Shown here: in pieces, positions 11,036-21,249 of the stretch
Layout of the letters: each line of letters opens with the position of its first letter
Numbering within the stretch: position 1 is the first letter of the stretch
Assembly (NCBI RefSeq): GCF_030867095.1
Contig: NC_081824.1
Coordinates: 168,772,933-168,836,932, forward strand
Direction: 5' to 3'
DNA length: 64,000 nucleotides
Source: Alligator mississippiensis
Taxonomy: Eukaryota; Chordata; Crocodylia; Alligatoridae
The notes under the pieces: generated by a model
Told to the model about the DNA's origin: nothing
Seen by the model: only the letters and a program-made list of their open reading frames with translations
Database searches by the model: none
Translations under genes and position numbers: made by a program

Positions 11036-11158
11036 AGGGTTACTTAAGGTCAAGTGGCCCCGGGGTTACTCGAGGTCACTGGGGCTTGGGGTTACTTGAG
11101 GTCAAGTGGCCCCTGGGGTTACTTAAGGTTTCTGGGGCTTGAGGTTACTTAAGGTTAA
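11036..11158. repeat. Tandem array of about 26-bp units
   Basis: Five imperfect copies of GGGTTACTTAAGGT followed by CAAGTGGCCCC or TTCTGGGGCTT. The array abuts the 5' end of the long CR1 copy and could be promoter monomers of its leader, or an independent minisatellite. Confidence 0.8.
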
Positions 11159-11189
11159 TTAGTGTAAATTAATCAAAGGAAAAAGTGGA

Positions 11190-11790
11190 AAGCCAGCAGA
11201 GTGGAGGAGTGACACTGGGGAGAAGCCAGCACAGAGACTGAGCAGGGGAGCTGGAGAGGCTGCAGGGAGCTGCAGGGAGCTGCGGATGCAGTGGAGGAGC
11301 TGGAGGTGTTGCGGGGGAGCCACAGACATGAAGGTGGAGCTGGAGAGGCTGTGGGGGAGCCGCAGAGACAGCTGGGGAACCAGAGAGGCTCTGGGTGTTG
11401 GGAGCTGGATTGGGGAGAAGGCGGAGGCGGCGAGGCACACCGGGGGACAGAGAGAGATCAGGGAGAAGGCAAAGGTGGTGGGACACAAACAGGAAGGGAT
11501 CAGGGAGAAGGCAGAGGCAGAGAGAGAGACACAACCAGGAATGGAGGGAGAGATCGTGGAGGGAAAGCAGAGAGAGATAGGGATTGGGAAGAAGGCAGAG
11601 GTGGTGAGACACAAGCGGGAATGGAGAGAGAGATCAGGGAGGAGGCAGAGAACAGAGAGGAGACTGGAGCTGGGAAACCAAAGAGTAGGGCAAGAAGGTC
11701 AGTGGAGAGGGAGAGAAAGCCAGAGTCGGGGGAGATAGGAGCGGCAGAGAGGAACAAAGCCCAGAGGGAGGTCAGAGAGCGAGGAATTTA
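11190..11790. repeat. Purine-rich minisatellite, 45-60 bp units
   Basis: About 600 bases, very rich in G and A on plus. Units contain GGGAGAAGGCAGAGG, then a GTGGTGAGACACAA-like core and GAGAGATCA, starting near 11409, 11460, 11502 and 11582, with shorter GGAGCTGGAGAGGCTG repeats before them. The highly charged open frames on plus and their proline/leucine/serine-rich complements are composition artefacts. Long homopurine tracts can form triplex DNA. Confidence 0.85.
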
Positions 11791-11870
11791 GTTCATAGAT
11801 TCATAGATTCATAGATGTAGGGTCGGAAGGGACCTAAGTAGATCATCAAGTCTGACCCCCTGCCATGGCA
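11791..11870 (-). mobile_element. CR1 3' tail fragment
   Basis: Begins with GATTCATAGATTCATAGATG followed by GGTCGGAAGGGACC and GATCATCAAGTCTGACCCCCTGCC, the conserved CR1 3' UTR end. Only about 80 bases remain. It may be the displaced 3' end of the CR1 at 12985-14930, with the LTR-like block in between, but the intervening RT region is missing, so a simple insertion does not explain it. Confidence 0.8.
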
Positions 11871-11984
11871 GGAGAGAATATTGGGAGCCTGCAGCAAAAC
11901 AGAGACTGACTCGGGGTCAAGATTATCAGTTTTATGAGACAGGCAATGTACTATACAGCTCACAAAGTTATTGGTTCCTACAGA

Positions 11985-12037
11985 CACACACACAAACACA
12001 CACACACACACACAAGCACTCACACAAGCACTCACAC
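11985..12037. repeat. (CA)n microsatellite with CACTCACA variants
   Basis: Interrupted CA run followed by two AAGCACTCACAC copies, lying inside the probable LTR. Confidence 0.9.
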
Positions 12038-12314
12038 ATGTACCAACACAACGGTAGCAGGAGAGAAAAAGGCTTGTTGGAGAGATTGAAGTTAAAGTGT
12101 GTAGGGACTGAGTCCAGGTCCTTTGCTTGGGGAAGAAAGGTGGATGATAGCTACCTATCCTGGGCTGTAAGTTGATGCTCGATAGCCAGTTAGGGTCTTC
12201 TCCAGCAAGGTGTTGTCCAGAGCGGGTCGCTGGCAGGGCCTCTGGGTGGATAGGTGGCGTGGCGCAGTGTTGGTCCAGATGGAGAGGGCATCCCCAGGCG
12301 GTCTCACTCTAACA

Positions 12315-12328
12315 CCCCTTTTATAGGG
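12315..12328 (-). promoter_or_regulatory. TATA box of the probable solo LTR
   Basis: The minus strand reads CCCTATAAAAGGGG, a strong TATA match, followed downstream by GTGTTAGAGTGAG where transcription would begin. Confidence 0.4.
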
Positions 12329-12984
12329 GTGGGCTATCTATGTCTCCTATGGGAGGGACATGTCTAGGCAAGGACAGTCCTGCTCAGATGCCTCTGTGCA
12401 GATCCAGCTGTCCTCATTGTCTGGTAGGACACAATTGTGGGGTTGCTGGTATCTGTAGGTGCTTTGTCTTTCAAATGCTGGGTTTCTGTTCTGTTCCTGG
12501 GTGAGGTCTGTGGTTTTTGGGTGAGTCAATGCAAGGCAATGGTCCGGTCATTGAGTTGATGGTCCAGACCTTGAGTTGATCATTCAGTAGAGGCCTGTTA
12601 CCATTGTACCTCAAGCACCCACATTCATTCCCAGTCATTCAGGAACCAATTTACATAAGACTGCTTAGACATGAGTCACAGTTACAACATAGGTTACACC
12701 AAGGCAAAGGACACAGGATGGAGGCTTGACATTCAAAATGGAAACTTGACATTACTTTACAAACATAGGCCTAAATCATATAAATTCAATATAAAACAGT
12801 AAAAATCAATACAAACATAATAGAACACTATTTACAATATAAACAGGGCTTGTTACTATAAGGGAGTATAAGAACTTATCTTAGTTTACCTAGTATTACT
12901 TGTAATCACTTATAAGGGATAGAGAGGGCAGAGAGAAAGTCAGAAATGGTTGGGGAAGGGGAGGGAATGTATTTTAAAAAAAGA

Positions 12985-13859
12985 AAAACTGAGGGTTTTG
13001 CTACTTTTGAAGTCCAAGACTTCCTGCTATCCGATTTGTCTGCCTTATGTTGGACAGTGAACATGATGGTTTCATGGTCACTGTCACCCAGACTTCCCTT
13101 TATATTTAAGTCAGTCACCAGGTCATGTCCTTTGGCCAGGACCAAGTCTAGCAGAGTGTCACTTCCGGTTGGACCCTTGCAGCTCCTGAGTCAGGGAGAG
13201 CTCCTCGACACAGGTCAGGAAGGATTGTGGTCATTCCAACTTGGCCGAATGTTCCTCCCAGGAGATGTCTGGATAATTAAAATCACCCATGACAACCATG
13301 TCATGTGCACATGCAGCCTCAGTCAATTCTTGGGTGAATTCCAGATCGAGTTCCTCCTCCTGGTTTGGTGGTCTGTAGTATACACCTACAGTTAGGTCTT
13401 TCTTGCTACACTGACCCCCCGTAACTTGACCCAGAGGGTTTCAAGCTATCCATTTTTGGAGCTGATGTCGGCCTCCAAGGAGGTGTACTGCTCTTTCACA
13501 TAGAGAGCAACGCCTCCACCTTTCTTCCCCACCTGGTCCCTTCTATGCAGGTTGTAGATCTCTATAGCTATGCTCCAGTCATGTGAGGAGTCCCACCAAG
13601 TCTCCGTAATCCCTACCAGATCATAACTCACACTGGGGAGTAGGAGGGCTAGCTCCTCCTGCTTGTTCCCCATGCTCCTGGCATTAGTATATAGGCACTT
13701 GAGTTCTCCTACTGAGGCCCTTGTCTTCCCATCCTGCTGGTGGAGAACTATTCCCTCAGCTCCCGCAAGAGTGGCTTTCCCAGTGTCCCTATCCACTGGG
13801 CTTACTTGTATGTTGGTCCCTGGACATGTTTGAATTTGTGTATCCCTATCCCCCAGCAA
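12985..13859 (-). pseudogene. CR1 ORF2 endonuclease fragment
   Basis: APE-type endonuclease remnant on minus: LKCLYTNARSMGNKQEEL and GITETWWDSSHDW (13700-13560), GVALYVKEQYTSLEADI (about 13510-13450), then the frame is lost and resumes with LVLAKGHDLV and GSLGDSDHETIMF (13145-13040). The stretch between 13445 and 13150 has stops and frameshifts. No RT follows, so the fragment ends at the LTR-like block. Confidence 0.85.
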
Positions 13860-13861
13860 TC

Positions 13862-14925
13862 TTAGTTTAAGGCCCTGTCCAGAAGATTGGCCATCCTGAC
13901 TGTGAACAGGGACTTACCTTTCCTTGTGAGGTGGATGCTATCCCTTCCCAGGTGTCCTTTCTCCCTAAAGTGCGTGCCGTGGTAAGGAATCCAAAGCCTT
14001 CTCATTGGCACCAACGCTGGAGTTGCCAGTTCACTTCCTTGATGCATCCTTTCCTTCTGGGACTATGGCCTGCAACAGGGAGCACAGAATAAACACTACC
14101 TGGGCTCCCAACCCCTTGAGCCCAGCCCCCAGAGCCCTGTAGTTGCTCATGACCGAGTCTGAATTACTCCTGGCCATGTCATTAGTTCCCACATGGATGA
14201 GGAGCATGGTGTAGTAGTCGGAGTGTGGGACAAGCCTGGGGATCCTCTCTGCTACATCTTGGATGCGAGTCCCTGGGAGGCAGCAGACTAGGGGGTCTGG
14301 ACAGCAGATGGGTCTCTCAGTGCCCCGCATGAGGGAGTCCCCCCACTCCCCCCACCACCTTGCACCTCCTCTTGTGGGTGGCAGCAAGCTGCTTACCTTT
14401 CTCCTCTCCCAGTGTCACCATCTGAGCTTCCTCATGTGCGAGGAGGGGAGCGTACCTGTTGTGCAGGGCCAGGGGAGGAGCAGCCCTGGCCCTGTGTTTC
14501 CTGGAGCATGAGGTGACTGTCTTCCAGGTGGCTCCAGGTGGGTCTTCTTTGTTAGCCATTATGTTGACTACTGTCTTCATCTCTTCTTTCTTCTTCTGAA
14601 GGGTCTGGCAGTAGCCATCAATGAAGTCTTTGTGGGCCCTGGTGGTGCACAGCTGACACATCTCCTCCTCGAGCTCCTGCACCCAGCCCTCCAGAGGCTC
14701 CACCAGGGAGCACACCCCACCAGTGGGGGTGCCCCCATGCTTAGTTGCCAGCAGCCGCACCACGTAGCCCCCGCAGTCCAGGGCCTCGGGCTCTGTCTGG
14801 GTGAAGGTCTCAGCAATGCCGGGATGCCTGTGGGTACAACGAGCCACCACCATGGCTGAGAGCCTGTTGTAGGCTGCTTGTATGCAGGGTGCAGATGGGT
14901 AGGTAACAGTTTTTCTGTACTGCAA
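13862..14925 (-). pseudogene. CR1 ORF1 esterase, broken
   Basis: N-terminal half (14925-14330) with an acidic coiled coil around LEGWVQELEEEMCQL. The esterase motifs follow in another frame: GDSLMRG (about 14340), HVGTND (about 14190) and, in a third piece (14047-13862), GRDSIHLTRKGK with the histidine retained, ending FTVRMANLLDRALN. Two frameshifts, near 14330 and 14045, inactivate it. Sequence differs clearly from the ORF1 at 9558-10552, so the two copies belong to different CR1 subfamilies. Confidence 0.82.
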
Positions 14926-15214
14926 AAATTGTTAAAGTCTAGAAAGTGTTTGTGTTCCTTGGTGGTGTGAACTCACAAACTCAGAAACTTTTTTGTAAAG
15001 GAAACAAACCACCAGCCCCAGCAAATACATGTAGGGAGAGACCAGCTCTGTCTAAGACATGTGGATGCTGGATGAGTGAGAACCAGGCTCAAGTCCCTGC
15101 TCCATTTCCTGCGTCCCAGAATATTCCATTATCACCAGGCTCTTGGCTCTTCTGCAGTGATGTCTGCTGATCTCTCCTGTTAGTTTTCCTTTACTTTGTG
15201 TAACTAATTATATA

Positions 15215-15310
15215 GTCATCAGAGCAGAGAATGAAACCAAGGTCTCCCATATTCCAGATGGATGCCCATTAACCTCTGGGCGATGGAGCCAGTCTCTTCC
15301 CTGACCTGCA
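15215..15310 (-). mobile_element. tRNA-like SINE fragment
   Basis: On minus this reads GCCCAGAGGTTAATGGGC (A-box-like) followed about 35 bases later by GGTTTCATTCTC (degenerate B box, GGTTCRANYCC). This matches the general form of tRNA-derived SINEs in turtles and crocodilians. No tail is visible. Confidence 0.4.
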
Positions 15311-15541
15311 AAATACTGTTAATTATTCAAAGTGGAACAACTTTAACAGGAGAGACTATGAGAACTTGGCTTCACAACAGTCACCAGCCCAGACAGTCAG
15401 GCACACCCCTAGGATGTGGGGGCCTGGAGGATAAGTCCCTGGTCTGAATCAGGTGGAGCAAGGTCTCGATTCTGCATCTCCCCTGTCCCAGTTGCATGTG
15501 TTGACCAGTAGAATAGGAACACAGCCCAGTGACCAGGGCAC

Positions 15542-16471
15542 TAGGGCTGTGTGAGGCTTCGGACTGTGCTTCGGATCTGGAGAAGCTTTGGATGCTTTGG
15601 TGTCCGAAGCAGCATGTCCGGATTGAAGCACTGGCTTCTTTAGGCTTTCCGAAGCAGTTCGGAGCTTCCAAAGAGCTTCGGAAAAGCTTCAGAGCCACCT
15701 TGGAGATCCAGCCACAGGGTATAATGGGGAATCAATGAAATATCTATAACTTTGTTGTTTTTTGTCTGATTTGGATGAACATTGCAGACTTGGTAGCCCC
15801 TGCTGAGAGCATGAAGCCTGCCAAGTTTCAAGAAGATTGGTGCAGGGGTTCGGGGAGAGGAACTGCACCCCAAATTCTTGAAAGGAAAACTCATGTCATG
15901 TCTATGTGTTACACCACAGGCAGGTGAAAGCTGCAGAGGTGGTAGCCTCCGCTGACAGCATGAAGCCTGCCAAGTTTCAAGAAGATCAGTGCAGGGGCTT
16001 GGGGGGAACTACTCTCCAAATTCTTGAAAGCAGAACTCATGTCACATATATGTGTTACGCCACAGTGGGGTGAAAGCTTCAGGGGCGGTGGCCCCTGGTG
16101 AGGCCGTGTAGCCTGCCAAGTTTCAAGAAGATCCGTGCACGCATTTGGGGGAAACTGCACCTCAAGCTGCTGACAGGCAAAACACATCCCTGCACCGATC
16201 TTCTTAAAACTTGTCACACTTCATGCTCTCAGCAGAGGCTACCACTCCTGCAAGTTTCATCCAAATCAGACAAAAAACAACAAAGTTATAGATATTTCAT
16301 TGATTCCCCATTATACCCTATGGCCGGATCTCCCAGGAGGCTCCGAAGCTTCGGAGCCGCTTCAGCTGGATCGAAGCAGAAACCTGGTCTGGAGCTCCAG
16401 ATTGGATCGCTGACATCTCAAGCAGCCAGATCCGAAGCCGGATCGAATAGCTGCCTACTCACACAGGCCTA
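15542..16471. mobile_element. Large palindromic hAT-like MITE
   Basis: A 930-bp element. Termini: TAGGGCTGTGTGAGGC at left and, inverted, TAGGCCTGTGTGAGTAGG at right. Flanking target duplication CAGGGCAC (15534-15541) and CAGGACAC (16472-16479), 7 of 8 identical. An inner inverted repeat, about 15718-15778 against 16259-16320, is virtually perfect over about 60 bases, and the similarity continues inward. The outer arms are full of CTTCGGA motifs. No transposase frame. The 8-bp duplication points to hAT; the inverted symmetry would give a long hairpin RNA. Confidence 0.85.
15792..16190. repeat. Three tandem 148-bp repeats inside the MITE
   Basis: Units start at 15792, 15941 and 16087 (periods 149 and 146). 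Each holds GGTAGCC, then GCCTGCCAAGTTTCAAGAAG, a G-rich part, CAAATTCTTGAAAG and TGTGTTACRCCACAG. The third unit is cut short. An inverted partial copy follows at about 16195-16260, forming the right arm of the palindrome. Confidence 0.9.
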
Positions 16472-16479
16472 CAGGACAC

Positions 16480-17157
16480 AGGAGCAGGGGGTGTCTTCCA
16501 GTTGTCACTCAGTGACATGGCTGCCAGCAACAGCCACTGTTTTTCACTGTCCCCCAAGTTGATGCCTGGGCTGGTCACCTCACCTAGTTGTTACTGGTCT
16601 TGACCTTCTCTTTCTCTTATTTAGATGAAATATTCTAAGATGACACTGAGTTACTGAGAAACTGCCAAAAAAGTGACAGTTTCAGGGAAATAGCATTTTC
16701 CAAAGAAAAATTTCTGATCAGATCTGGCGTAGACCTGTCAGGTTCCTGTTACTGGGCAGGAAACTCCCAAACAACAGCTGAATCTCTCTGAGATCAATGT
16801 ATCACTCAGGATAGGCCCCAAGGATTTTCCCTGCTGGATACATGCAAGTCAGTGAGGACAGGCCAGACACACTTTCAAGATGGATGTGCTAGGCAATAAC
16901 AAACAAACAGAGTTTATAGAAATATACTTTTGGTTTTAACCCAAACATAACCTTTAACAAAAATAAGTGCTTGGATGGGAAGACTGCCAGGGGAACAGAC
17001 AAATGTTGCAAGAGGTGGGTAGGTCTTTACAGAGGAAATAAGATTTCCTTGTGAATCATTATGAAGCTGTGTATCAGCAAACATTGGTAATGATTCAGCA
17101 GTTCACATCTGGACTTACTGAACCCAATGCCACTACCTGGGTGCATGTACACATGCT
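16480..17157. other. No gene recognised
   Basis: Unique-looking AT-moderate sequence between two MITEs. No long open frame, splice-site-bounded block or classified repeat. Confidence 0.5.
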
Positions 17158-17165
17158 ATTAAGGT

Positions 17166-17523
17166 CATGGGCGACTGGTGCCTCCTGAGTTGGGGGGGCA
17201 GTTGCCCCCCCTGACTGGAGAGTTAGCAACTGAGGGGGGTCCCCTGTGGCTGATCCTATAGGCTGGGGCGGGGGAGGGGGTCCCCCCGCGGCTGATCCTG
17301 CCAACCTGCAGCTGGCAGCAGCGTGTTGTTGGTACTTCCGGATCGGCAGGATCGGCCACGGGGGGACCGCTTCTCCTGGAGCACTCCCCAGCCAGCACTC
17401 TCAGGGTGGGCACCAGTGCTCTCACCTGCCCCCCCCGCCTGGGAACGCTGGCTGACAGGGGATGCACCAATGCTCTCAGGGGGTGCATGTGCACCCCTGT
17501 GCACCCCCTATGTGTTGCCATTG
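17166..17523. mobile_element. hAT-like MITE, GC-rich
   Basis: A 358-bp insert flanked by an exact 8-bp target duplication ATTAAGGT (17158-17165 and 17524-17531). It begins CATGGGCGACTGG and, inverted from the right, CAATGGCAACACA. Interior is very G/C-rich with runs of G or C. Non-autonomous; several overlapping open frames are compositional. Confidence 0.7.
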
Positions 17524-17531
17524 ATTAAGGT

Positions 17532-17965
17532 GATACAATAAACTCTGGAGCAGTTAGCAGCAGAGTTAACTGCTCCTGGGTGCAGCATCTGTATGTCTGC
17601 CTGGGACTACAGCATTTAGAGCTGGGGCGAAGCAGCCCCAGGCTGGCAGGGGATAGGGGGGGTCAGTTCAATCCTGGGCTCCGGGTGCTGGTATTGGATG
17701 GCAGAGGGACTGGTAGGAGCCGGGGGTCTGACCCCCAGCTGGCTGTTCTGACCAGGCACAATTTGTGCCCAGCGGTCACTGTCCACACAAGCGTTTGATC
17801 ATAGTTAATTACTCTGCTCTAAGATAATACCATCTCAGAAAGTACTATTTTAGGGCAGAGTTAATTAATTTACTGTGCTCTAATACCAGTGGACATGTCA
17901 GTGGTGTCATTTTACTGCACAGCTAATTAGTCAATTCCACAGTAAAGTAAACATGTAGATGCACC
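17532..17965. repeat. Probable degenerate MITE (TGTCTACA-like family)
   Basis: Contains TGTCCACACAAG near 17780, ACTGCACAGC near 17920 and ACATGTAGATGCACC at its right end, motifs shared with the elements at 31370, 34160 and 48430. Boundaries are not resolved. Confidence 0.35.
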
Positions 17966-18781
17966 TCTTGGTACTAGAGGTGAAAGGAGGTACCATTTTT
18001 TTAATGGAATACTAAAACGGTGATCTTTTTAATTTATTATGAAAGATCCAAAGGCATTTTTTGTTACAGCTTGTTTTTGCCAAGCTCTGATTTCATCATT
18101 TGCCTGCTGTCATCTTTTTGGTGTCAAGTAGATATTGGATTCTTCTACTTTTCTGTTTTCTAAACTCTTATGTAATCTATGTGTTTGTCTGCCCATTTAA
18201 TCATTTCAAGCAAATTCTTCTGTGTGTATTTCACAGGAAAGTAGGCACCACAAACATTCACATCTTTCTGAAGGAGGAGGCTATGCTTTCTCATTGAAGC
18301 AAATAAGACATACCTATATTTTAAGGATAGCTGTAGCACTGTTGTTAAGCCTTGCTAAGGCTAAGATGCTGAGCCATTTTCTAGGACTATTTCCATGAGA
18401 GGCTTAGACATGTAGGGGGATTTGACATTCCATTCCAGAGGTCGTAGAATCTGTTACCCCTGGGATTCTCCAAGGAAGAAGGTTGATCAGAAATTGAAGT
18501 ACTTCTGCTGAAAAAGCCCTTGAGCTCTATAAACTTCACAGATCAGTGCCAGGTAATGGATTCTGTGGATTAGAACTGCTAGAACCTGAGGGTAATCAAA
18601 GTTAGTATTAATTCATTCGTTACTGATCTTTGTAGGAGTATTATCCTGCTACTTATCCCACAACCCCCAACAGTCTCTGCATGGACCAACTGTCTTCCTC
18701 TGACATTCACTACCCATTGCCAAAAGCTCCAACTTCCCCAGTTCCCTGACACCTTTAGAAAAGAAAAGATGCATTTTCAAC
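17966..18781. other. No gene recognised
   Basis: Sequence without a recognisable gene or repeat. One 65-codon hydrophobic frame at 18100-18297 has no support beyond being open. Confidence 0.5.
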
Positions 18782-18905
18782 CAGGGGCGGATCCGAGCGG
18801 GGTGCACCGGTGTACTTGCACCCTACTTTGATTCCTGGGCCAGCCAAAGTTTAAAATAAACTGCCTAGAAGTGGCAGCAGCATTTCTACTCTGGCACTGC
18901 TGAGG
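18782..18905. mobile_element. hAT-like fragment adjoining the Gypsy insertion
   Basis: Begins CAGGGGCGGATCC, a common hAT-type end, and is cut at 18910 by the start of the Gypsy LTR. The other end is not recognised after 23962, so the assignment is tentative. Confidence 0.3.
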
Positions 18906-18910
18906 GAGTC

Positions 18911-19055
18911 TGTGACAAGGTGCATGGCTCAGGGGCTGGAGTCCAGCTGCAGGGGGTAGAGAGTAATAGCCTGCCTGCCCAGGAACTCTGGGCCAGCTGA
19001 TGGGGATGATTGGCTGGCCCTGGACCTGGCTAAGGGAGTAACAACCTGCTCCATG
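18911..19055 (+). repeat. Gypsy 5' LTR, internally deleted
   Basis: Begins TGTGACAAGGTGCATGG and ends near CTCCATG before the primer binding site. It is shorter than the 3' LTR. About 150 bases present in the latter (23746-23900) are missing here between GGGCCAGCTGATGGGG and GGCTGGCCC, so this copy has suffered a deletion or the 3' copy an expansion. Confidence 0.8.
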
Positions 19056-19072
19056 TGGTGGAGAACACGGGC
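19056..19072 (+). other. Gypsy primer binding site
   Basis: TGGTGGAGAACACGGGC immediately follows the LTR and starts with TGG, complementary to the CCA end of a tRNA. I cannot name the tRNA. Confidence 0.55.
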
Positions 19073-19115
19073 ATTCTAAGTTAACTCCTGCAATAGAGAC
19101 AGGACCCCTGCTAAG

Positions 19116-20070
19116 ATGGCTAGAGGGGCTGCAGCCCCGACAACAGAAGCAGCTGTTTCAGCAGCTCCAACTCCAGCAATGGCAGCTCCAGAGAGCAGTA
19201 GTACCTGCAGCAGTCTCTGAGGCACCATTTGGAGTCAAGACAGACCCCCTCCACCCAGGTTGGTGAGTCACCTAGTTCCCAGAGGGGGGAGTACTCACTG
19301 AGATGGGACCTGTAGATGACCTGGAGGCCTTCCTTGCAATGTTTGAGCAGATGAAAGCAGCCTATTGGTGCCTACAGGATGCATGGGCTATGAGGTTGGC
19401 CCCTCTGTTAACTGGGGAAGTGCAAGCTGCTTACCAGGCCCTGGGAGCAGATTTGGCTCCCAGTAGGAGCTCACATGGGTGTGTTGCCACCGGGTGTCCA
19501 GCTTGGAGGAAGCCACTTGAAAAGTAGAGGATTCCATAGGGTGGAATTAGACTGTCTAGATCCCTTGGAAGGTCAACAGGTTTCAGGGCCCAGGAAGTCT
19601 GGACTGTGGAGGAAACAGGCAGGGTTTCTAAAAAAGCCTTTTACAGGGTCGCTACCTCCTTCTCCTCTGAGATCCCAGCCAGGCAGCCATTTAGCTTACC
19701 TAGTGGTAGTGGGGTGAGACTGGGGCTCAATGGCCAAATTGTTGTGATTGGCTTGAAGAATCAATAGAAGCCAGTCTGCCCCCAGTTGCACTGAGCCACA
19801 AATATTTCCTTTCTCAGACCCTGAACTTCTTGGACCCCAACCCAGATCATGATGAAACCAGCAGCAGGTCAGGCAGGAGGACATCTAAAGCTAGAGGAAA
19901 TCCTTAAGGAAAGAGATTGGGGTTCAGTGAAATCTGGACTGCCCTCTAGAGGATTTGGAAGGTCAGGATACCCCAGGAGCTCCTTGAAAGGGCGGACTGG
20001 ATTAGGTGGGGGAGGCCTAGATTTTATTTGTGATCGAAGGAAAGACCTGGTATATGGTCCTCTTTATGAC
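19116..20070 (+). pseudogene. Gypsy gag remnant
   Basis: Starts with ATG in an alanine-rich N-terminus that soon meets a stop. The recognisable capsid N-terminal segment lies at 19303-19470: PVDDLEAFLAMFEQM, then WAMRLAPLLTGEVQAAYQAL, the block typical of Gmr1-like Gypsy Gag. The C-terminal capsid part, the region considered ancestral to the vertebrate SCAN domain, is not recognisable after about 19480 and appears deleted. No CCHC zinc knuckle is visible. The rest to 20070 is glycine-, serine- and arginine-rich and in mixed frames. Not functional. Confidence 0.7.
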
Positions 20071-20189
20071 TGATTGAGGTTGGCCAATGCGGTCATAGTA
20101 GATGCAAGCTTAGCAGCCCAGGACTCTGATTTTGAGTTACAATAAGAACTCTTGTTGAGAGCGACAAAAGACAAGGCCATGGGGACCTG

Positions 20190-21246
20190 GTGGTCTTACT
20201 ATTGGAGCTGAAGCAGTACTGCAGCCACAGTTTAAAACTAACCCATGATGTACCATGGACAGGCCATTTGGGGGTGGAAAAGACCCAGTATAGAGTGCTG
20301 GTAAGGTTTTCCTGGCCTCGGGTATACCAAGAAATCAAGGACTATTGTGCACCCTGCCCCGAATACCAGCTGGTCACCCCGACCCACTTGCAAAGTCCCA
20401 CTGGTACCTGTTCCATTGGTCGACATACCTTTTGAGTAAGTCAGAGTGGACTGGTGGGACCAATGGAACCCAGTTCAAGAGGGTCCAAGTTTTTCCTAGT
20501 CCTGCTTGACTATGTGAGCTGCTACCCTGAAGCTGTGGTAATTTGCTCGGCTTGGTGCAAACTGTGACCTCTAAGCTATTGCAGAAGTTCTCCAGGGTGG
20601 GCATTCCCCAAGAGGTTTTAACTAACCAAGGAATAGTCTTCATGTCCTGGTTACTGCAAGAAGTTTGGGGCTTATAGAAGGCCCATTCTGTGAAGACTTC
20701 AGTGTACTATCTCCAAATGGATGTATTAGTTGAAAGATTTAATTGGACACTGAAGGGGATGTTAAGAAAATTTGTCCTGGAAGAGGCTTGGATTTGGGAC
20801 TGATTATTACTGTACTTATTGTTTGCCAATTCAAGAGGTTCCACAGTCCTCCATGGGCTTTTTGCCCTTTGAATTGTTGTATGGGAGGCAGCCCCAGGGT
20901 GCGCTAGATTTCTTAAAGAATCCTGGCAGGCCCAGGGCACAACACAGAATGTGGTCCAATATGTCCTGAAGGTATGGGAAAGATTAGACCTGGTGGGTGA
21001 TGTTGCAAAAGAAAATTTCAGGGCTACACAGCAGTATTATAAAAATGCCCAGCTCCAGGTTTATCAGCCAGGGGATAGAGTATTCTTACTTCTCCCCTCC
21101 TCCAAGAGTAAGTTGCTGGCTAAATAGCAAGGCCCTTTTGAGGCCTTGCAGAGGGTAGGCGAGGTAAAATATGGAGTTCCTCAAGTAGGGAAATGACGGG
21201 GTTTGCAGATATATCATATTAACCTGTTAAAGCTCTGGGAGGCCTG
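20190..21246 (+). pseudogene. Gypsy integrase remnant, upstream of RT
   Basis: Integrase inserts the cDNA into chromosomes. The N-terminal zinc-binding domain is at about 20230-20375 (HDVPWTGHLGVEKTQYRVL, then YCAPCPEYQ), where the last zinc-ligand cysteine has become tyrosine. Core-domain traces follow: LLDYVSCYPEAVV (about 20500), VERFNWTLKGMLRKFV (20725-20780) and MGFLPFELLYGRQPQG (20850-20900). The C-terminal part shows YYKNAQLQVYQPGDRVFLLLP (21030-21100) and IYHINLLKLWE (about 21210-21243). Several stops interrupt it. No RT lies upstream, so the order IN then RT is real in this copy. Confidence 0.85.
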
Positions 21247-21249
21247 AGA

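Larger units (their letters stand above)
11878..12905 (-). mobile_element. Probable solo LTR of an endogenous retrovirus
   Basis: Read on minus: a promoter-like TATAAAAGGGG, a roughly 440-base transcribed segment holding a GT/AC microsatellite, and a terminus CCCAATATTCTCTC like that of the LTR at 381. No primer-binding site or internal ERV genes adjoin it, so it is best read as a solo LTR. The U3 start near 12905 is a guess, based on where similarity to CR1 resumes further on. An unrelated repeat family remains possible. Confidence 0.4.
12985..14930 (-). mobile_element. CR1 LINE, 5' half only
   Basis: Contains ORF1 and the endonuclease part of ORF2 but stops near 12985, just after the SDHE block, so the whole RT region and 3' UTR are missing. 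This is the opposite of the usual 5' truncation and implies a later deletion or recombination at about 12985. ORF1 begins close to the right-hand limit. Confidence 0.85.

Noticed and set aside
11286..11791. Charged plus-strand frames up to 166 codons (Glu/Arg/Gly-rich)
   Set aside because: Translation of the purine-rich minisatellite. The opposite strand is also open, as expected from composition.
15792..16190. Satellite DNA array
   Set aside because: The three 148-bp units are confined within one MITE with defined ends and a target duplication, so it is not an independent satellite.
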